Origin: Hymenobacter lucidus
GTDB lineage: Bacteria > Bacteroidota > Bacteroidia > Cytophagales > Hymenobacteraceae
Length of the DNA stretch: 64,000 nt
Assembly (NCBI RefSeq): GCF_020447265.1
Contig: NZ_JAJADR010000005.1
Location: forward strand, 248,001-312,000
Direction of reading: 5' to 3'
The notes below the pieces were generated by a model that searched no databases, was not told where the DNA came from, and worked only from the letters and a program-made list of their open reading frames with translations. A program made the position numbers and the translations under genes. This document shows, piece after piece, positions 18,170-26,443 of the stretch. Position 1 is the stretch's first letter. Every line of letters begins with the position of its first letter.

Positions 18170-19648
18170 ATGCTCAACAAGCTTCTTCCTTCCCTCTTTC
18201 TGCTGACCACGCTAGGCATCGGCGGAGCCACGGCCCAGAGCGCGGCCAACCCGGCCCGCAACTTCAAGGCGTATTCGGTGGCAGGCAAAAAAGCCCAGGT
18301 GTACACCACCGCCGCCGGTACCGACCTGCGCCTGGCCGCCGGCTCCACCCTCTCGTTTCAGCCCTCGGCCCAGCCGCTCGAAACCCAGGTCTGCATCTTC
18401 GTGGACCCTACCAAAACGTTTCAGTCGCTGCTGGGTATCGGCGGGGCACTAACGGATGCCGCCGCCGAAACCTACGCCAAGCTCAGCAAAGAGCAGCAGC
18501 AGGAGTTTATGCAGGCCTACTACAGCCCTACCAAGGGCATCGGCTACACGCTGGCCCGCACCAGCATTGCCAGCTCCGACTTCAGCAGCGCGCCCTACAC
18601 CTACGTGGCCGACAAGGACGAGCAGCTCAAGACCTTTAGTGTAAAACACGACGAGCAGTACCGGATTCCCTTCATCAAGCAGGCCCAGCAGGCGGCCGGT
18701 GGCAAGCTCACAATGTATGTGGCCCCCTGGAGCCCCCCGGCCTGGATGAAGGACAACAACAGCCTGCTCAAAGGTGGCAAGCTGCTGCCCCAGTACCGCC
18801 AGGTGTGGGCCGACCACTACGTCAAGTTCATCAAGGAATATGAGCGGCAGGGCATCCCGATCTGGGGCCTGAGCACCCAGAACGAGCCCATGGCCGTGCA
18901 GAAGTGGGAGTCCTGCATTTTCACGGCCACAGAGGAGCGCGACTTTATCAAGGAATACCTCGGCCCTACGCTCAAAAAGAACGGCCTCGGCGACCGGAAG
19001 CTCATTGCCTGGGACCACAACCGTGACCAGGTGTACCAGCGGGCCAGCACCATTCTCGACGACCCCAAAGCGGCCCAGTACGTGTGGGGCGTGGGCTACC
19101 ACTGGTACGAAACCTGGACCGGCAGTGCCATGATGCACGACAACGTGCGCCGCGTGCATGAAACTTACCCCAACACCAACCTGCTGCTCACCGAGGCCTG
19201 CATCGAGAAGTTCGACTTCAACAAAGTGAACGACTGGGCCCTGGGCGAGAAGTACGGCAGCTCGATGATCAACGACTTCAACAACGGCAACGTGGGCTGG
19301 ACCGACTGGAACATCCTGCTCGACGAAACCGGCGGCCCCAACCACGTCAAGAACTTCTGCTACGCGCCCCTGATTGGCGATACGCGCACCGGCAAGCTGA
19401 TTTACACCAACATTTACTACTATATCGGCCATTTCTCCAAGTTCATTCGGCCCGGGGCCAAGCGCATCGTCAGCTCTTCCAACCGCGACCATCTCACCAC
19501 CACCGCCTTCCTCAATACCGATGGCAAAGTAGCCGTGGTAGTAATGAATGACGGCGACACCAAGCAAGACTTTCAGCTTTGGCTGCAGGGCCAAGCCGCC
19601 CAAGCCAGCAGCCAACCCCACTCCATCATGACGTTCGTCATCAACTAG
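18170..19648 (+). CDS. GH30 family beta-glycosidase (glucosylceramidase-like), third copy
   Basis: A 492-residue GH30 protein with a cleavable signal peptide (MLNKLLPSLFLLTTLGIGGATAQS) rather than a lipobox. Catalytic residues: acid/base Glu239 (STQNEP) and nucleophile Glu342 (LLTEAC). The motif QSLLGIGGALTDAAAE and the C-terminal beta-domain place it nearer the glucosylceramidase/beta-glucosidase branch of GH30 (GH30_1) than the two lipoproteins upstream, so it is not a simple third duplicate. Likely periplasmic, where it could trim imported oligosaccharides; no GH3 beta-glucosidase is present in the window, so this enzyme may supply the final exo-acting step. Confidence 0.88.
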   Translation: MLNKLLPSLFLLTTLGIGGATAQSAANPARNFKAYSVAGKKAQVYTTAAGTDLRLAAGSTLSFQPSAQPLETQVCIFVDPTKTFQSLLGIGGALTDAAAETYAKLSKEQQQEFMQAYYSPTKGIGYTLARTSIASSDFSSAPYTYVADKDEQLKTFSVKHDEQYRIPFIKQAQQAAGGKLTMYVAPWSPPAWMKDNNSLLKGGKLLPQYRQVWADHYVKFIKEYERQGIPIWGLSTQNEPMAVQKWESCIFTATEERDFIKEYLGPTLKKNGLGDRKLIAWDHNRDQVYQRASTILDDPKAAQYVWGVGYHWYETWTGSAMMHDNVRRVHETYPNTNLLLTEACIEKFDFNKVNDWALGEKYGSSMINDFNNGNVGWTDWNILLDETGGPNHVKNFCYAPLIGDTRTGKLIYTNIYYYIGHFSKFIRPGAKRIVSSSNRDHLTTTAFLNTDGKVAVVVMNDGDTKQDFQLWLQGQAAQASSQPHSIMTFVIN

Positions 19649-19774
19649 CCGCGCAGCCCCGGCCCACCCGTGCCCCTGGCGACAAGTTGCAAAGGCCCGG
19701 CAAGTAGCTGCAAGGCATAGGCAAGTGCCGCTTTCGGGACGGGAAGCACCAGGAGCCCCGGCTCGTTGCACGGT

Positions 19775-19857
19775 GTAGAGACGCACCCTGGCGTCTCGTC
19801 ATTGAACGATGGTCGTGCGAACGGCGCGTACGACGAGACGCCAGGGTGCGTCTCTAC
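19775..19857. repeat. REP-like inverted repeat element
   Basis: Two perfect 26-bp arms (19775-19800 and 19832-19857) flank a 31-nt centre. Each arm is itself hairpin-prone (GAGACGC...GCGTCTC). The outer ends GTAGAGACGC / GCGTCTCTAC resemble a dispersed palindromic repeat I recall from Bacteroidota and cyanobacterial genomes. A GTG inside the right arm (19846) is in frame with the SGNH gene but is not taken as its start. The rest of the 269-bp gap (19649-19917) holds only imperfect copies of a GGCAAGTAGCTGCAA-like word at about 19680-19730. Confidence 0.8.
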
Positions 19858-19917
19858 ATCCTACTAGCCACGTTTCCGCTGCCGTTGCCCAGCGCATTTT
19901 CCCGCGTACTACTGGTT

Positions 19918-20652
19918 ATGACAATCCTTCTTAAACTCCCGCTGCCCTGCTTGCTGCTGGCGGCGGCTCTGCTGGCCCCGCTGGCCGCTACCGCCCAGCA
20001 GCCCAAGCCCGCCGCCTACGACTGGGCCTGGCAGGAGCGCTACGCCGCTGCCAACCAGAAGCTACCGGCCCCGCCGGCCAGCCCGGCCCGAGTGGTCATC
20101 ATCGGCAACTCCATTACCGAGGGCTGGGTCAAAACCGACTCTGCCTTTTTCGCCGGCAAGCCCTATGGCTACATCGGCCGGGGCATCAGCGGGCAGCATA
20201 CGGGCCAAACGCTGCTGCGCTTCCGCCAGGACGTCATCAACCTGCGGCCCGCCGTGGTGGTCATTGTTGTGGGTACCAACGATGTGGCCGAAAATGGCGG
20301 CCCCTATATGCCCGAGCGCACGATGGAAAACATCATGTCGATGGCCGAACTGGCCCGCGCCCACCGCATCCGGGTGGTGCTGGCCTCGGTGCTGCCCGCC
20401 ACCGACTTCTGGTGGCGCAAAGGCCTGAACCCCGCACCCAAAATCGTGGCCCTCAACCAGCAGCTCAAAGCCTACGCCGCCCAGCAGCGCCACACCTACC
20501 TCGATTTCCATTCGGCCATGGCCGACGAGCAACAGGGCCTGCAAAAGATTTACGGCGAAGATGGCGTGCACCCCAACCTAGCCGGCTACCGCGTAATGGA
20601 GCCCCTGCTCAACCAGGCCGTAGCCCAGGCCCTCAAGCAAAAGCAGCCGTAA
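19918..20652 (+). CDS. SGNH/GDSL-family secreted hydrolase
   Basis: A 244-residue esterase-like protein with signal peptide (MTILLKLPLPCLLLAAALLAPLAATAQQ) and the SGNH blocks: GNSITE with nucleophile Ser65 (block I), GRGISGQ (block II), VGTNDV (block III) and DGVHPN with Asp215 and His218 (block V). Such enzymes remove acyl groups from glycans or act as lipases. Placed between the third GH30 and a sugar transporter, it may deacetylate the imported glycan. ATG 19918 begins the signal peptide; the frame is open further upstream only through the inverted repeat. Confidence 0.85.
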   Translation: MTILLKLPLPCLLLAAALLAPLAATAQQPKPAAYDWAWQERYAAANQKLPAPPASPARVVIIGNSITEGWVKTDSAFFAGKPYGYIGRGISGQHTGQTLLRFRQDVINLRPAVVVIVVGTNDVAENGGPYMPERTMENIMSMAELARAHRIRVVLASVLPATDFWWRKGLNPAPKIVALNQQLKAYAAQQRHTYLDFHSAMADEQQGLQKIYGEDGVHPNLAGYRVMEPLLNQAVAQALKQKQP

Positions 20653-20693
20653 CCGACCGCCCATCCTCCTTTCTCTCCCTTTGCCCTTTCCGT

Positions 20694-21953
20694 ATGGCCC
20701 TCGTTGCCCCTACTTCCGTCGCTGCCCAACCCGATACCGGCCAGGAAACGCCGCGTTACACCTCGGCCCTATCGTCACTGACGGTGTTGTTTTTCATGAT
20801 GGGCTTTATCACCTGCCTGAACGACATTCTGATTCCCTACCTAAAAACCATTTTTCAGCTCAACTACACCCAGGCCAACCTCATCAACTTCTGCTTTTTC
20901 GGGGCCTATTTCGTGATGGGCATTCCGGCCGGCTGGGTCGTGCAGCGCGTGGGCTACAAGGGTGGCATGCTGGCGGGCTTTGTAGTGGCGGCGCTGGGCT
21001 GCTTTCTGTTTTACCCCGCCGCCGACAGCCGCAGCTACCCGCTGTTTCTGGCCGCGCTGTTTGTGCTGGCTACCGGCGTGGTGCTGCTGCAGGTGGCCGG
21101 CAACCCTTACGTGGCCATTCTGGGGCCGGCCCGCTCAGCTCCGGCCCGCCTCACGCTCACCCAGGCCTTCAACTCGCTGGGCACCACAGTAGCGCCGCTG
21201 CTGGGCTCCTGGCTCATCCTGTCCCACCTGCCCACCCTCGATACGCCCCAGGCGGCGGCCGCCATTGACGTGCGCGCCGTCCAGATTCCGTACCTGGGCA
21301 TTGGGGCCGTGCTGCTGGTTATAAGCGTGCTGCTGGGCTTGCTGAAGCTGCCCAAAATCGTGCACGCTATTCGGCAGGATGATGCCCGCAGCCAAGCCTG
21401 GCACTACCGCCACCTGGTGCTGGGTATGGTGGGCATTTTTGCCTACGTGGGCGGCGAGGTGGCCATTGGCTCGCACATCGTGAGCTACCTACACCTGCCC
21501 GATGTGATGAGCATGACGCCCGCAGCGGCCGGCAACCAGGTGTCCTACTACTGGGGCGGGGCCATGATTGGGCGTTTCGTGGGCGCCTACCTGCTCAACC
21601 GCTTCAACCCTGGCCGTCTGCTGGCTTTCAACGCCGTGGGTGCCGTGGTGCTGGTTGTTATTTCGGCCCTCACGCGGGGGGAAATAGCCATGTGGAGCCT
21701 GCTGGCCGTGGGGTTGATGAACTCTATCATGTTTGCCACCATCTTCACGCTGGCCGTGGCCGGGCTGGGCCGCCACACCGAGCAGGCCTCGGGACTGCTG
21801 AACGTGGCCATTGTGGGTGGTGCCGTGGTGCCGTTGCTCTTCGCTCTCGTGGCCGATGCCAGCACGCTGCGCGTAGCCTTCGTGCTGCCCGTGCTCTGCT
21901 ACCTCTACATCCTGTGGTACGGGCTCAAAGGCCACGTGCCGCAGCAGCAATAA
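20694..21953 (+). CDS. FucP-type sugar MFS transporter
   Basis: A 419-residue major facilitator with about 12 transmembrane segments. The N-terminal part (LTVLFFMMGFITCLNDILIPYLK, then NLINFCFFGAYFVMGIPAGWVVQRVGYKGG) is characteristic of the FHS/FucP sugar:proton symporters (fucose, glucose or galactose). It would import the monosaccharide released in the periplasm, closing the pathway outer-membrane SusCD, periplasmic hydrolysis, inner-membrane uptake. It starts 41 bp after the SGNH gene and is probably in the same operon. Glucose is the expected substrate if the locus degrades beta-glucan; that is inference. Confidence 0.9.
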   Translation: MALVAPTSVAAQPDTGQETPRYTSALSSLTVLFFMMGFITCLNDILIPYLKTIFQLNYTQANLINFCFFGAYFVMGIPAGWVVQRVGYKGGMLAGFVVAALGCFLFYPAADSRSYPLFLAALFVLATGVVLLQVAGNPYVAILGPARSAPARLTLTQAFNSLGTTVAPLLGSWLILSHLPTLDTPQAAAAIDVRAVQIPYLGIGAVLLVISVLLGLLKLPKIVHAIRQDDARSQAWHYRHLVLGMVGIFAYVGGEVAIGSHIVSYLHLPDVMSMTPAAAGNQVSYYWGGAMIGRFVGAYLLNRFNPGRLLAFNAVGAVVLVVISALTRGEIAMWSLLAVGLMNSIMFATIFTLAVAGLGRHTEQASGLLNVAIVGGAVVPLLFALVADASTLRVAFVLPVLCYLYILWYGLKGHVPQQQ

Positions 21954-22033
21954 CTGCTCAACTACAGCTTGCGGTCAATATTCAGGCAGCAGGTTAACGC
22001 TCTATCAACTCTATACCCAACTCGTTTTCCCCG

Positions 22034-22486
22034 ATGGGACGTCAGCGCCAGTCTTTCCGCCTTTCCGCGCGGCAGCGGCAGCAGCTTGAGGAATACCTGC
22101 AACAGGATTCCCTGCTACCGCTCCAGATCAGCCGGGCCCACACGCTGCTGCACTGGGCTGCCGGCCACTCGGCCACCGTGAGTGCCCAACTGCTGCACAC
22201 CACCGAAGATCGGGTGTATGCCATGCGTCGCACCTTTCGCCGCCTGGGCCTCACCGCCTACCTCACCAGCTCGGTGCAGGGTGGCGCGCCGAGCAAGCTC
22301 ACCCCCGCCGCCGAAGCCGTGCTGGCCCACCTCGTGGCCGAGCAGCCCGCCACAGCCTGGACGCTGCGGCAGCTGGCCGAGTTTCTGGTCGGGGCCGGCT
22401 ACGCGTCGTCCATCAGCTACGTCACCGTTAGCAAGGCCCTGAAGCGGCTGCAGCTCGCGCCCGGCCGCCCGGCAGTAGCGGTGTAG
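22034..22486 (+). CDS. small helix-turn-helix protein related to the IS630 transposase N-terminus
   Basis: A 150-residue protein rich in Gln, Arg and Leu. Residues 30-75 (RAHTLLHWAAGHSATVSAQLLHTTEDRVYAMRRTFRRLGL) and 100-145 (AWTLRQLAEFLVGAGYASSISYVTVSKALKRLQL) look like the paired helix-turn-helix domains at the N-terminus of IS630-family transposases. No DDE catalytic domain follows: the frame ends at 22486. It could be a transposase remnant or a domesticated DNA-binding protein. It lies 80 bp after the sugar transporter on the same strand, so a regulatory role in the glucan locus is possible but unproven. Confidence 0.65.
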   Translation: MGRQRQSFRLSARQRQQLEEYLQQDSLLPLQISRAHTLLHWAAGHSATVSAQLLHTTEDRVYAMRRTFRRLGLTAYLTSSVQGGAPSKLTPAAEAVLAHLVAEQPATAWTLRQLAEFLVGAGYASSISYVTVSKALKRLQLAPGRPAVAV

Positions 22487-22520
22487 TTTTACCGCCATAC
22501 GGATTTTACCGCCATACGGA
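22487..22520. repeat. 17-bp perfect tandem duplication
   Basis: TTTTACCGCCATACGGA occurs twice head to tail (22487-22503 and 22504-22520), beginning directly after the TAG of the helix-turn-helix gene. Confidence 0.85.
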
Positions 22521-22580
22521 GCGAGAGGAAAGCCGAAGCATGACTGTCTGTTTCACAATGTGCCGTACAAGCCAACCACA

Positions 22581-22612
22581 AAAAAAGGCACCTAACAAGG
22601 CGCCTTTTTTTA
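22581..22612. terminator. bidirectional terminator
   Basis: A-rich left arm AAAAAAGGC (22581-22589) and T-rich right arm GCCTTTTTT (22602-22610) give a hairpin that can terminate in both directions, between the convergent helix-turn-helix and L,D-transpeptidase genes. The remaining 216 bp to 22828 show nothing recognisable. Confidence 0.8.
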
Positions 22613-22828
22613 ATTCCTTTCCAAACCAATGCATCTTTTCTCCTGCAGATAAGCACTGGGGCACCGGGTGCCGGGCGGCAGACTTGCCCTGGCTACCACA
22701 GCCCCATTCTTTTGCGGTAGAACTGAATTGATGATGGAAAACTAGCCGGAAAGGTTGCTTTGGCAAAGTCAATTACACCAATACCACGTTGGGCAGTACC
22801 AAACTACTTCAGCCTCCCCACCAGGACT

Positions 22829-24310
22829 TTATTGCGCCAGCAAAGCAGCCAAAATCGGCTCGTCCTGGCAGTACACATCCGAATAGAACCGCAGCCGGCC
22901 GTTGTCGGTGTCGCAGGTGTAGTAGCGAATGTGAATGGGCAGGCCCTGGGCCAGATCGAAGCGGCACTTGTCGTGCTGGGCAATACTGCGGTTCACGACG
23001 GGCAGGGCGGCCTGCTGGTTTTCGCGCTTCAGCAAGTAGGCTGCCAGCGCCAGGGGCTTTTCCACCCGCACACAGCCGTGGCTGAGGGCGCGCTGCGGCC
23101 GCTGAAACACCGAGCGGGCCGGCGTGTCGTGCAGGAATACGGCGTGCTGATTGCCAAAGTAGAACACCACGTTGCCCAGCGCGTTGTGGCGGCCCGGGGT
23201 CTGCTTAATGGTGTAGGGGAAGTTTTCGGGCGTGTACTTGCTCCAGCGCACGTGCCAGGGGTTCACGAGGCGGTTGCGGTAGTCGTAGAGGCGGTAGTGG
23301 TTGTCGTAGAGGAAGCTGGGGTCGTCCTGCAGCTCGGGCAGTATCTCGTTCACCGCAATGCTGTAGGGCACGCGCCAGTCGGGAGCCGTGACGAATACGA
23401 TGATGCGGCTGCTGAGTATGGGCGTGGGCATGTCGGGCTTACCCACTACCACCCGGTGGGTCTGCATCACCCGGCCATTTTTGATGAGCTGCAGTCGAAA
23501 TGCCGGAATATTGACCAGGGCGTATTCGGCCGTGTCAGCCGCGGCATTTTCCCAGCGCAGCCGCTCCAGGTTCACCGCTACCCGCCGGAAGTCGGCCTCG
23601 TTGCCCGGGCGGGCCACCGAGTCGGGGCCCGGGGCCAGGGTGCGGCTCCAAGCCTGCTGCAGCCGCTGATATGAGTGGCTGGCCGGCTGGCACTGCAGAA
23701 AGGCGGGAGCAAAAGCCGCTGCCGCCAGGGCCTGCTCCAGCACCGCCGTGGCCTGCATGCCGGTCGGGCCCTCCAGCGGGGCTGCGCTTAGCGTACGGGC
23801 ATCGAGCTGGCCGAAGCGCAGGTGGGCCGCATAGCGCAGCAACGCATCGGTGAGGCGCAGCTCGAAGCTGGCCAGCTGCCGGCTGTGGGCCTCGGGGGTA
23901 GCAGCGGTGCGCAGCGAATCGGGCAGGGCCAGCAGCTCGGCGCTGGCATAGGTAGCGGGCGAAAGGCCAAACTGCCGGGCCCGGCCCAGTAACCGCAGTG
24001 CCTCATCGGCCTGGGCATTCCACCCCGATTCGGTGTGCGTCCAGGCGGGTGAGAAACGGCGGCCGGCATAAAACGACTGCACCACCGAGCCGGCCCGCAA
24101 CCCGAGGCGGGCATATGTAGCAGCCGGGCCCAGGGCCACGGTATCGAGTAGGGCGCGTAGGTATAGCACGGCCGTCGAGCCGCTGGGGGCGGCAGCACCA
24201 GGCTTCTTGCCGCCTTCCGCCCCGGCAGTAGTGGGGCAAAAAAGCGCGCAGCCGACAAGAAGTAGCCCAACGAAGGCAGGCCGCACACTGCTTCTTATCC
24301 AGGTCATCAT
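22829..24310 (-). CDS. L,D-transpeptidase (YcbB-like)
   Basis: A 493-residue secreted protein: signal segment (MMTWIRSSVRPAFVGLLLVGCALFC), a helical N-terminal region with a peptidoglycan-binding-like segment (about 70-170), and an L,D-transpeptidase (YkuD) catalytic domain at about 270-470 with FLHDTP and SHGCVR; the catalytic Cys is Cys413 and His411 precedes it. The length and the insert before the catalytic domain match the large YcbB/LdtD type, which forms 3-3 peptidoglycan crosslinks in the periplasm. ATG 24310 is chosen; an in-frame TTG at 24322 would add four residues. Two palindromes lie upstream (24391-24428). Confidence 0.9.
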   Translation of the reverse strand: MMTWIRSSVRPAFVGLLLVGCALFCPTTAGAEGGKKPGAAAPSGSTAVLYLRALLDTVALGPAATYARLGLRAGSVVQSFYAGRRFSPAWTHTESGWNAQADEALRLLGRARQFGLSPATYASAELLALPDSLRTAATPEAHSRQLASFELRLTDALLRYAAHLRFGQLDARTLSAAPLEGPTGMQATAVLEQALAAAAFAPAFLQCQPASHSYQRLQQAWSRTLAPGPDSVARPGNEADFRRVAVNLERLRWENAAADTAEYALVNIPAFRLQLIKNGRVMQTHRVVVGKPDMPTPILSSRIIVFVTAPDWRVPYSIAVNEILPELQDDPSFLYDNHYRLYDYRNRLVNPWHVRWSKYTPENFPYTIKQTPGRHNALGNVVFYFGNQHAVFLHDTPARSVFQRPQRALSHGCVRVEKPLALAAYLLKRENQQAALPVVNRSIAQHDKCRFDLAQGLPIHIRYYTCDTDNGRLRFYSDVYCQDEPILAALLAQ

Positions 24311-24390
24311 TGGAACAGGCAAGAAGGGTGAGAAAAAGCCGGTGAGTAGGCGTTAAATCATACGAATTTGGTAAAAGACCGACACCACTA

Positions 24391-24428
24391 CCTGCCCGGG
24401 CAGGACTGGCAGAGCGTACATAATGTAC
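24391..24428. promoter_or_regulatory. two short perfect palindromes upstream of the L,D-transpeptidase gene
   Basis: CCTGCCCGGGCAGG (24391-24404) and GTACATAATGTAC (24416-24428) lie 81 and 106 bp before the start of the minus-strand transpeptidase gene. The TACA...TGTA layout of the second recalls BlaI/MecI-type operators of cell-wall genes, with one extra central base. No BlaI-like gene is in the window. Confidence 0.35.
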
Positions 24429-24487
24429 AGAATAATTCCCTGATTGCCAAGCATTGTACCGACATTGCCTGGCCTCTACCGAGGAGC

Positions 24488-25009
24488 TTACGCCAGCTGT
24501 GCGCCCACGATACGGGCCGTAACCAGCAGTTGGCCCAAGTGGCGCATGGTGTGCTCGGCGGCGTGCACCAGCAGCCCCAGCACGGTGGAGGGCAGTTGGG
24601 CCCGGCCCACGCCGCGCACCTGCGTGAGCATGACCTCATAAGTGGTAATAAGCTGCGCTAAGGCCTGTTCTACCTGCTCGTCGAAGGCTTGCACCAGTTC
24701 CGCTACGGTGCATTCCGGGGTTGGGCACTGGCCTTCCTGCGCCAGCTGTTGCAGCTGGGCGGGCGTGAGTGCCTCGCCGCGGGCGTAGGTGAGCAGGCGG
24801 CTGAGCACCCCGGTGAGGTGCTGCAAGTGAAAGCCCACCGACGCCACCCCGGCGGGACGCTGCCAGAGGCCAGTGGCGGGAAAATCGAAGAGCTGGGCGT
24901 GCAGTTCCTCGCGGGCCTGCAGCAGGGCGTGGGCTACGGGCTGAAGCAGGGGCGGCACGGCGGGCAATGGGCCCCGTAGCCACACCTCGGGCAGGTTGGA
25001 AGTAGTCAT
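24488..25009 (-). CDS. DinB family protein
   Basis: A 173-residue DinB/YfiT-type four-helix bundle. The three metal-ligand histidine positions are visible: SVGFHLQHLTGV in helix 2 and LVHAAEHTMRHLGQLL near the C-terminus. The family includes metal-dependent thiol transferases, but most members have no assigned substrate. Cytoplasmic, no signal peptide. The downstream gap to the transpeptidase gene is 177 bp, so co-transcription is uncertain. Confidence 0.85.
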   Translation of the reverse strand: MTTSNLPEVWLRGPLPAVPPLLQPVAHALLQAREELHAQLFDFPATGLWQRPAGVASVGFHLQHLTGVLSRLLTYARGEALTPAQLQQLAQEGQCPTPECTVAELVQAFDEQVEQALAQLITTYEVMLTQVRGVGRAQLPSTVLGLLVHAAEHTMRHLGQLLVTARIVGAQLA

Positions 25010-25136
25010 GGGCTGCTAACCGGAAAACGCGGGGAGTTGTTAGAACCGGTATTTGTTTGCTTTTTGCTGATTCGTAACGCTTTTCCTCAGTGCCCGGCCC
25101 CGCCAGAACAGGGTGGTTCTTTTAAGCTTTGACCGT

Positions 25137-26366
25137 ATGTTGGAAGTCTCGCAGCGTGGCCACGCTATGCCATTGTCGCCGTACCGCCGGCTCACGCCCT
25201 TCGCCGATGCCGCCAAGCAGCGCGGCGTGCAGGTGCATCATCTCAACATCGGCCAGCCCGATATCGAAACCCCGCCCGTAATGCTGGCGGCGGTGCAGCA
25301 GGCCAACATCCGGGTGCTGGAATACAGCCCCACGGCCGGCTACCCCAGTTACCGGCGCGCACTGGCCCGCTACTACCAGCAGGTCGGCATTTCCGTCACG
25401 CCCGACGATATTCTGGTGACGGCCGGGGGCAGTGAGGCCATCTTTTTCGCCCTTATGAGCTGCCTCAATCCCGGCGACGAGCTGATCATACCCGAGCCGT
25501 TCTATGGGGCTTATACCGCCTTTGCCGTGGCCACCGACGTGCGCATCGTGCCCGTCACGTCCCACCTGGCCGATGGTTTTGCGCCGCCGCTCATCGAGGA
25601 GTTTGAGCGCCGCATCACGCCCCGCACAAAGGCCGTGCTGCTCTGCACGCCCAATAACCCGACCGGTTATGTGTACAGCCGCGCCGAGCTCGAACAGCTC
25701 AAGGACCTGTGCGTGCGCCACAGCCTGTATCTGCTTTCCGACGAGGCCTACCGGGAGTTTTGCTACGACGGCGACTACGTGAGTGCGATGCACCTGAGCG
25801 GGGCCGACGACCACATCGTGATTCTGGATACCATTTCGAAGCGCTACAGCGCCTGTGGGGCGCGTATCGGGGCTTTCGTCACCAAAAACAAGGCGCTGCA
25901 GCAAACCGCCTTCAAGTTTGCCCAAATGCGGGTGAGCCCCCCCGGCCTAGCCCAGGTGCTGGCCGAAGCTGCCTCAGAGCTGCCCGATACCTATTTCGAC
26001 CACACCAAAGCCGAATACCAGGCCCGCCGCGACTTGATGGTGAGCCGCCTGCGGGCCATGCCGGGCGTAGAGTGCCCCGTACCCGGCGGCGCCTTCTACG
26101 TGATGGCCCGCCTGCCCGTCGACGACTGCGACACGTTCTGCCAGTGGCTGCTCGAAGAGTTCAGCTACCACGGCCAGACAGTGATGCTGTCCCCGGCCAG
26201 CGGTTTTTACGCCACCAAGGGCCTGGGCAAGCAGGAAGTACGGATGGCCTACGTGCTCAACTGCGAAGCTCTGGGCCTGGCCCTCACCTGCCTCGAACAG
26301 GCGCTGCTGGTGTACCCCGGCCGCGAGGTGCCGGTGCCGGAAGCCGCTTTCGACCAGGACCGTTAG
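25137..26366 (+). CDS. pyridoxal-phosphate aminotransferase, class I/II
   Basis: A 409-residue fold-type I aminotransferase (AspC-like). Features: substrate-side GQPD, the cofactor segment TAGGSEAI, NNPTGYV, SDEAYREF, and the Schiff-base lysine Lys235 in DTISKRYSACGARIG; the carboxylate-binding Arg lies in EVRMAYVLN. The specific amino acid cannot be read from the sequence. ATG 25137 is preferred over a GTG at 25113. It stands alone: the next gene is a membrane cytochrome 77 bp downstream with no obvious functional link. Confidence 0.88.
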   Translation: MLEVSQRGHAMPLSPYRRLTPFADAAKQRGVQVHHLNIGQPDIETPPVMLAAVQQANIRVLEYSPTAGYPSYRRALARYYQQVGISVTPDDILVTAGGSEAIFFALMSCLNPGDELIIPEPFYGAYTAFAVATDVRIVPVTSHLADGFAPPLIEEFERRITPRTKAVLLCTPNNPTGYVYSRAELEQLKDLCVRHSLYLLSDEAYREFCYDGDYVSAMHLSGADDHIVILDTISKRYSACGARIGAFVTKNKALQQTAFKFAQMRVSPPGLAQVLAEAASELPDTYFDHTKAEYQARRDLMVSRLRAMPGVECPVPGGAFYVMARLPVDDCDTFCQWLLEEFSYHGQTVMLSPASGFYATKGLGKQEVRMAYVLNCEALGLALTCLEQALLVYPGREVPVPEAAFDQDR

Positions 26367-26443
26367 CAGCTTTCTTCACCGAACTCTACTGGCTGCGCCG
26401 TTCTGTACTGCTCTCTCCCCGCTTTTCTGCCACACATTTTGCC

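Noticed and set aside
19846..19917. GTG start of the SGNH hydrolase inside the inverted repeat
   Set aside because: The first 24 codons derive from the repeat arm and following non-conserved sequence; ATG 19918 begins a normal signal peptide.
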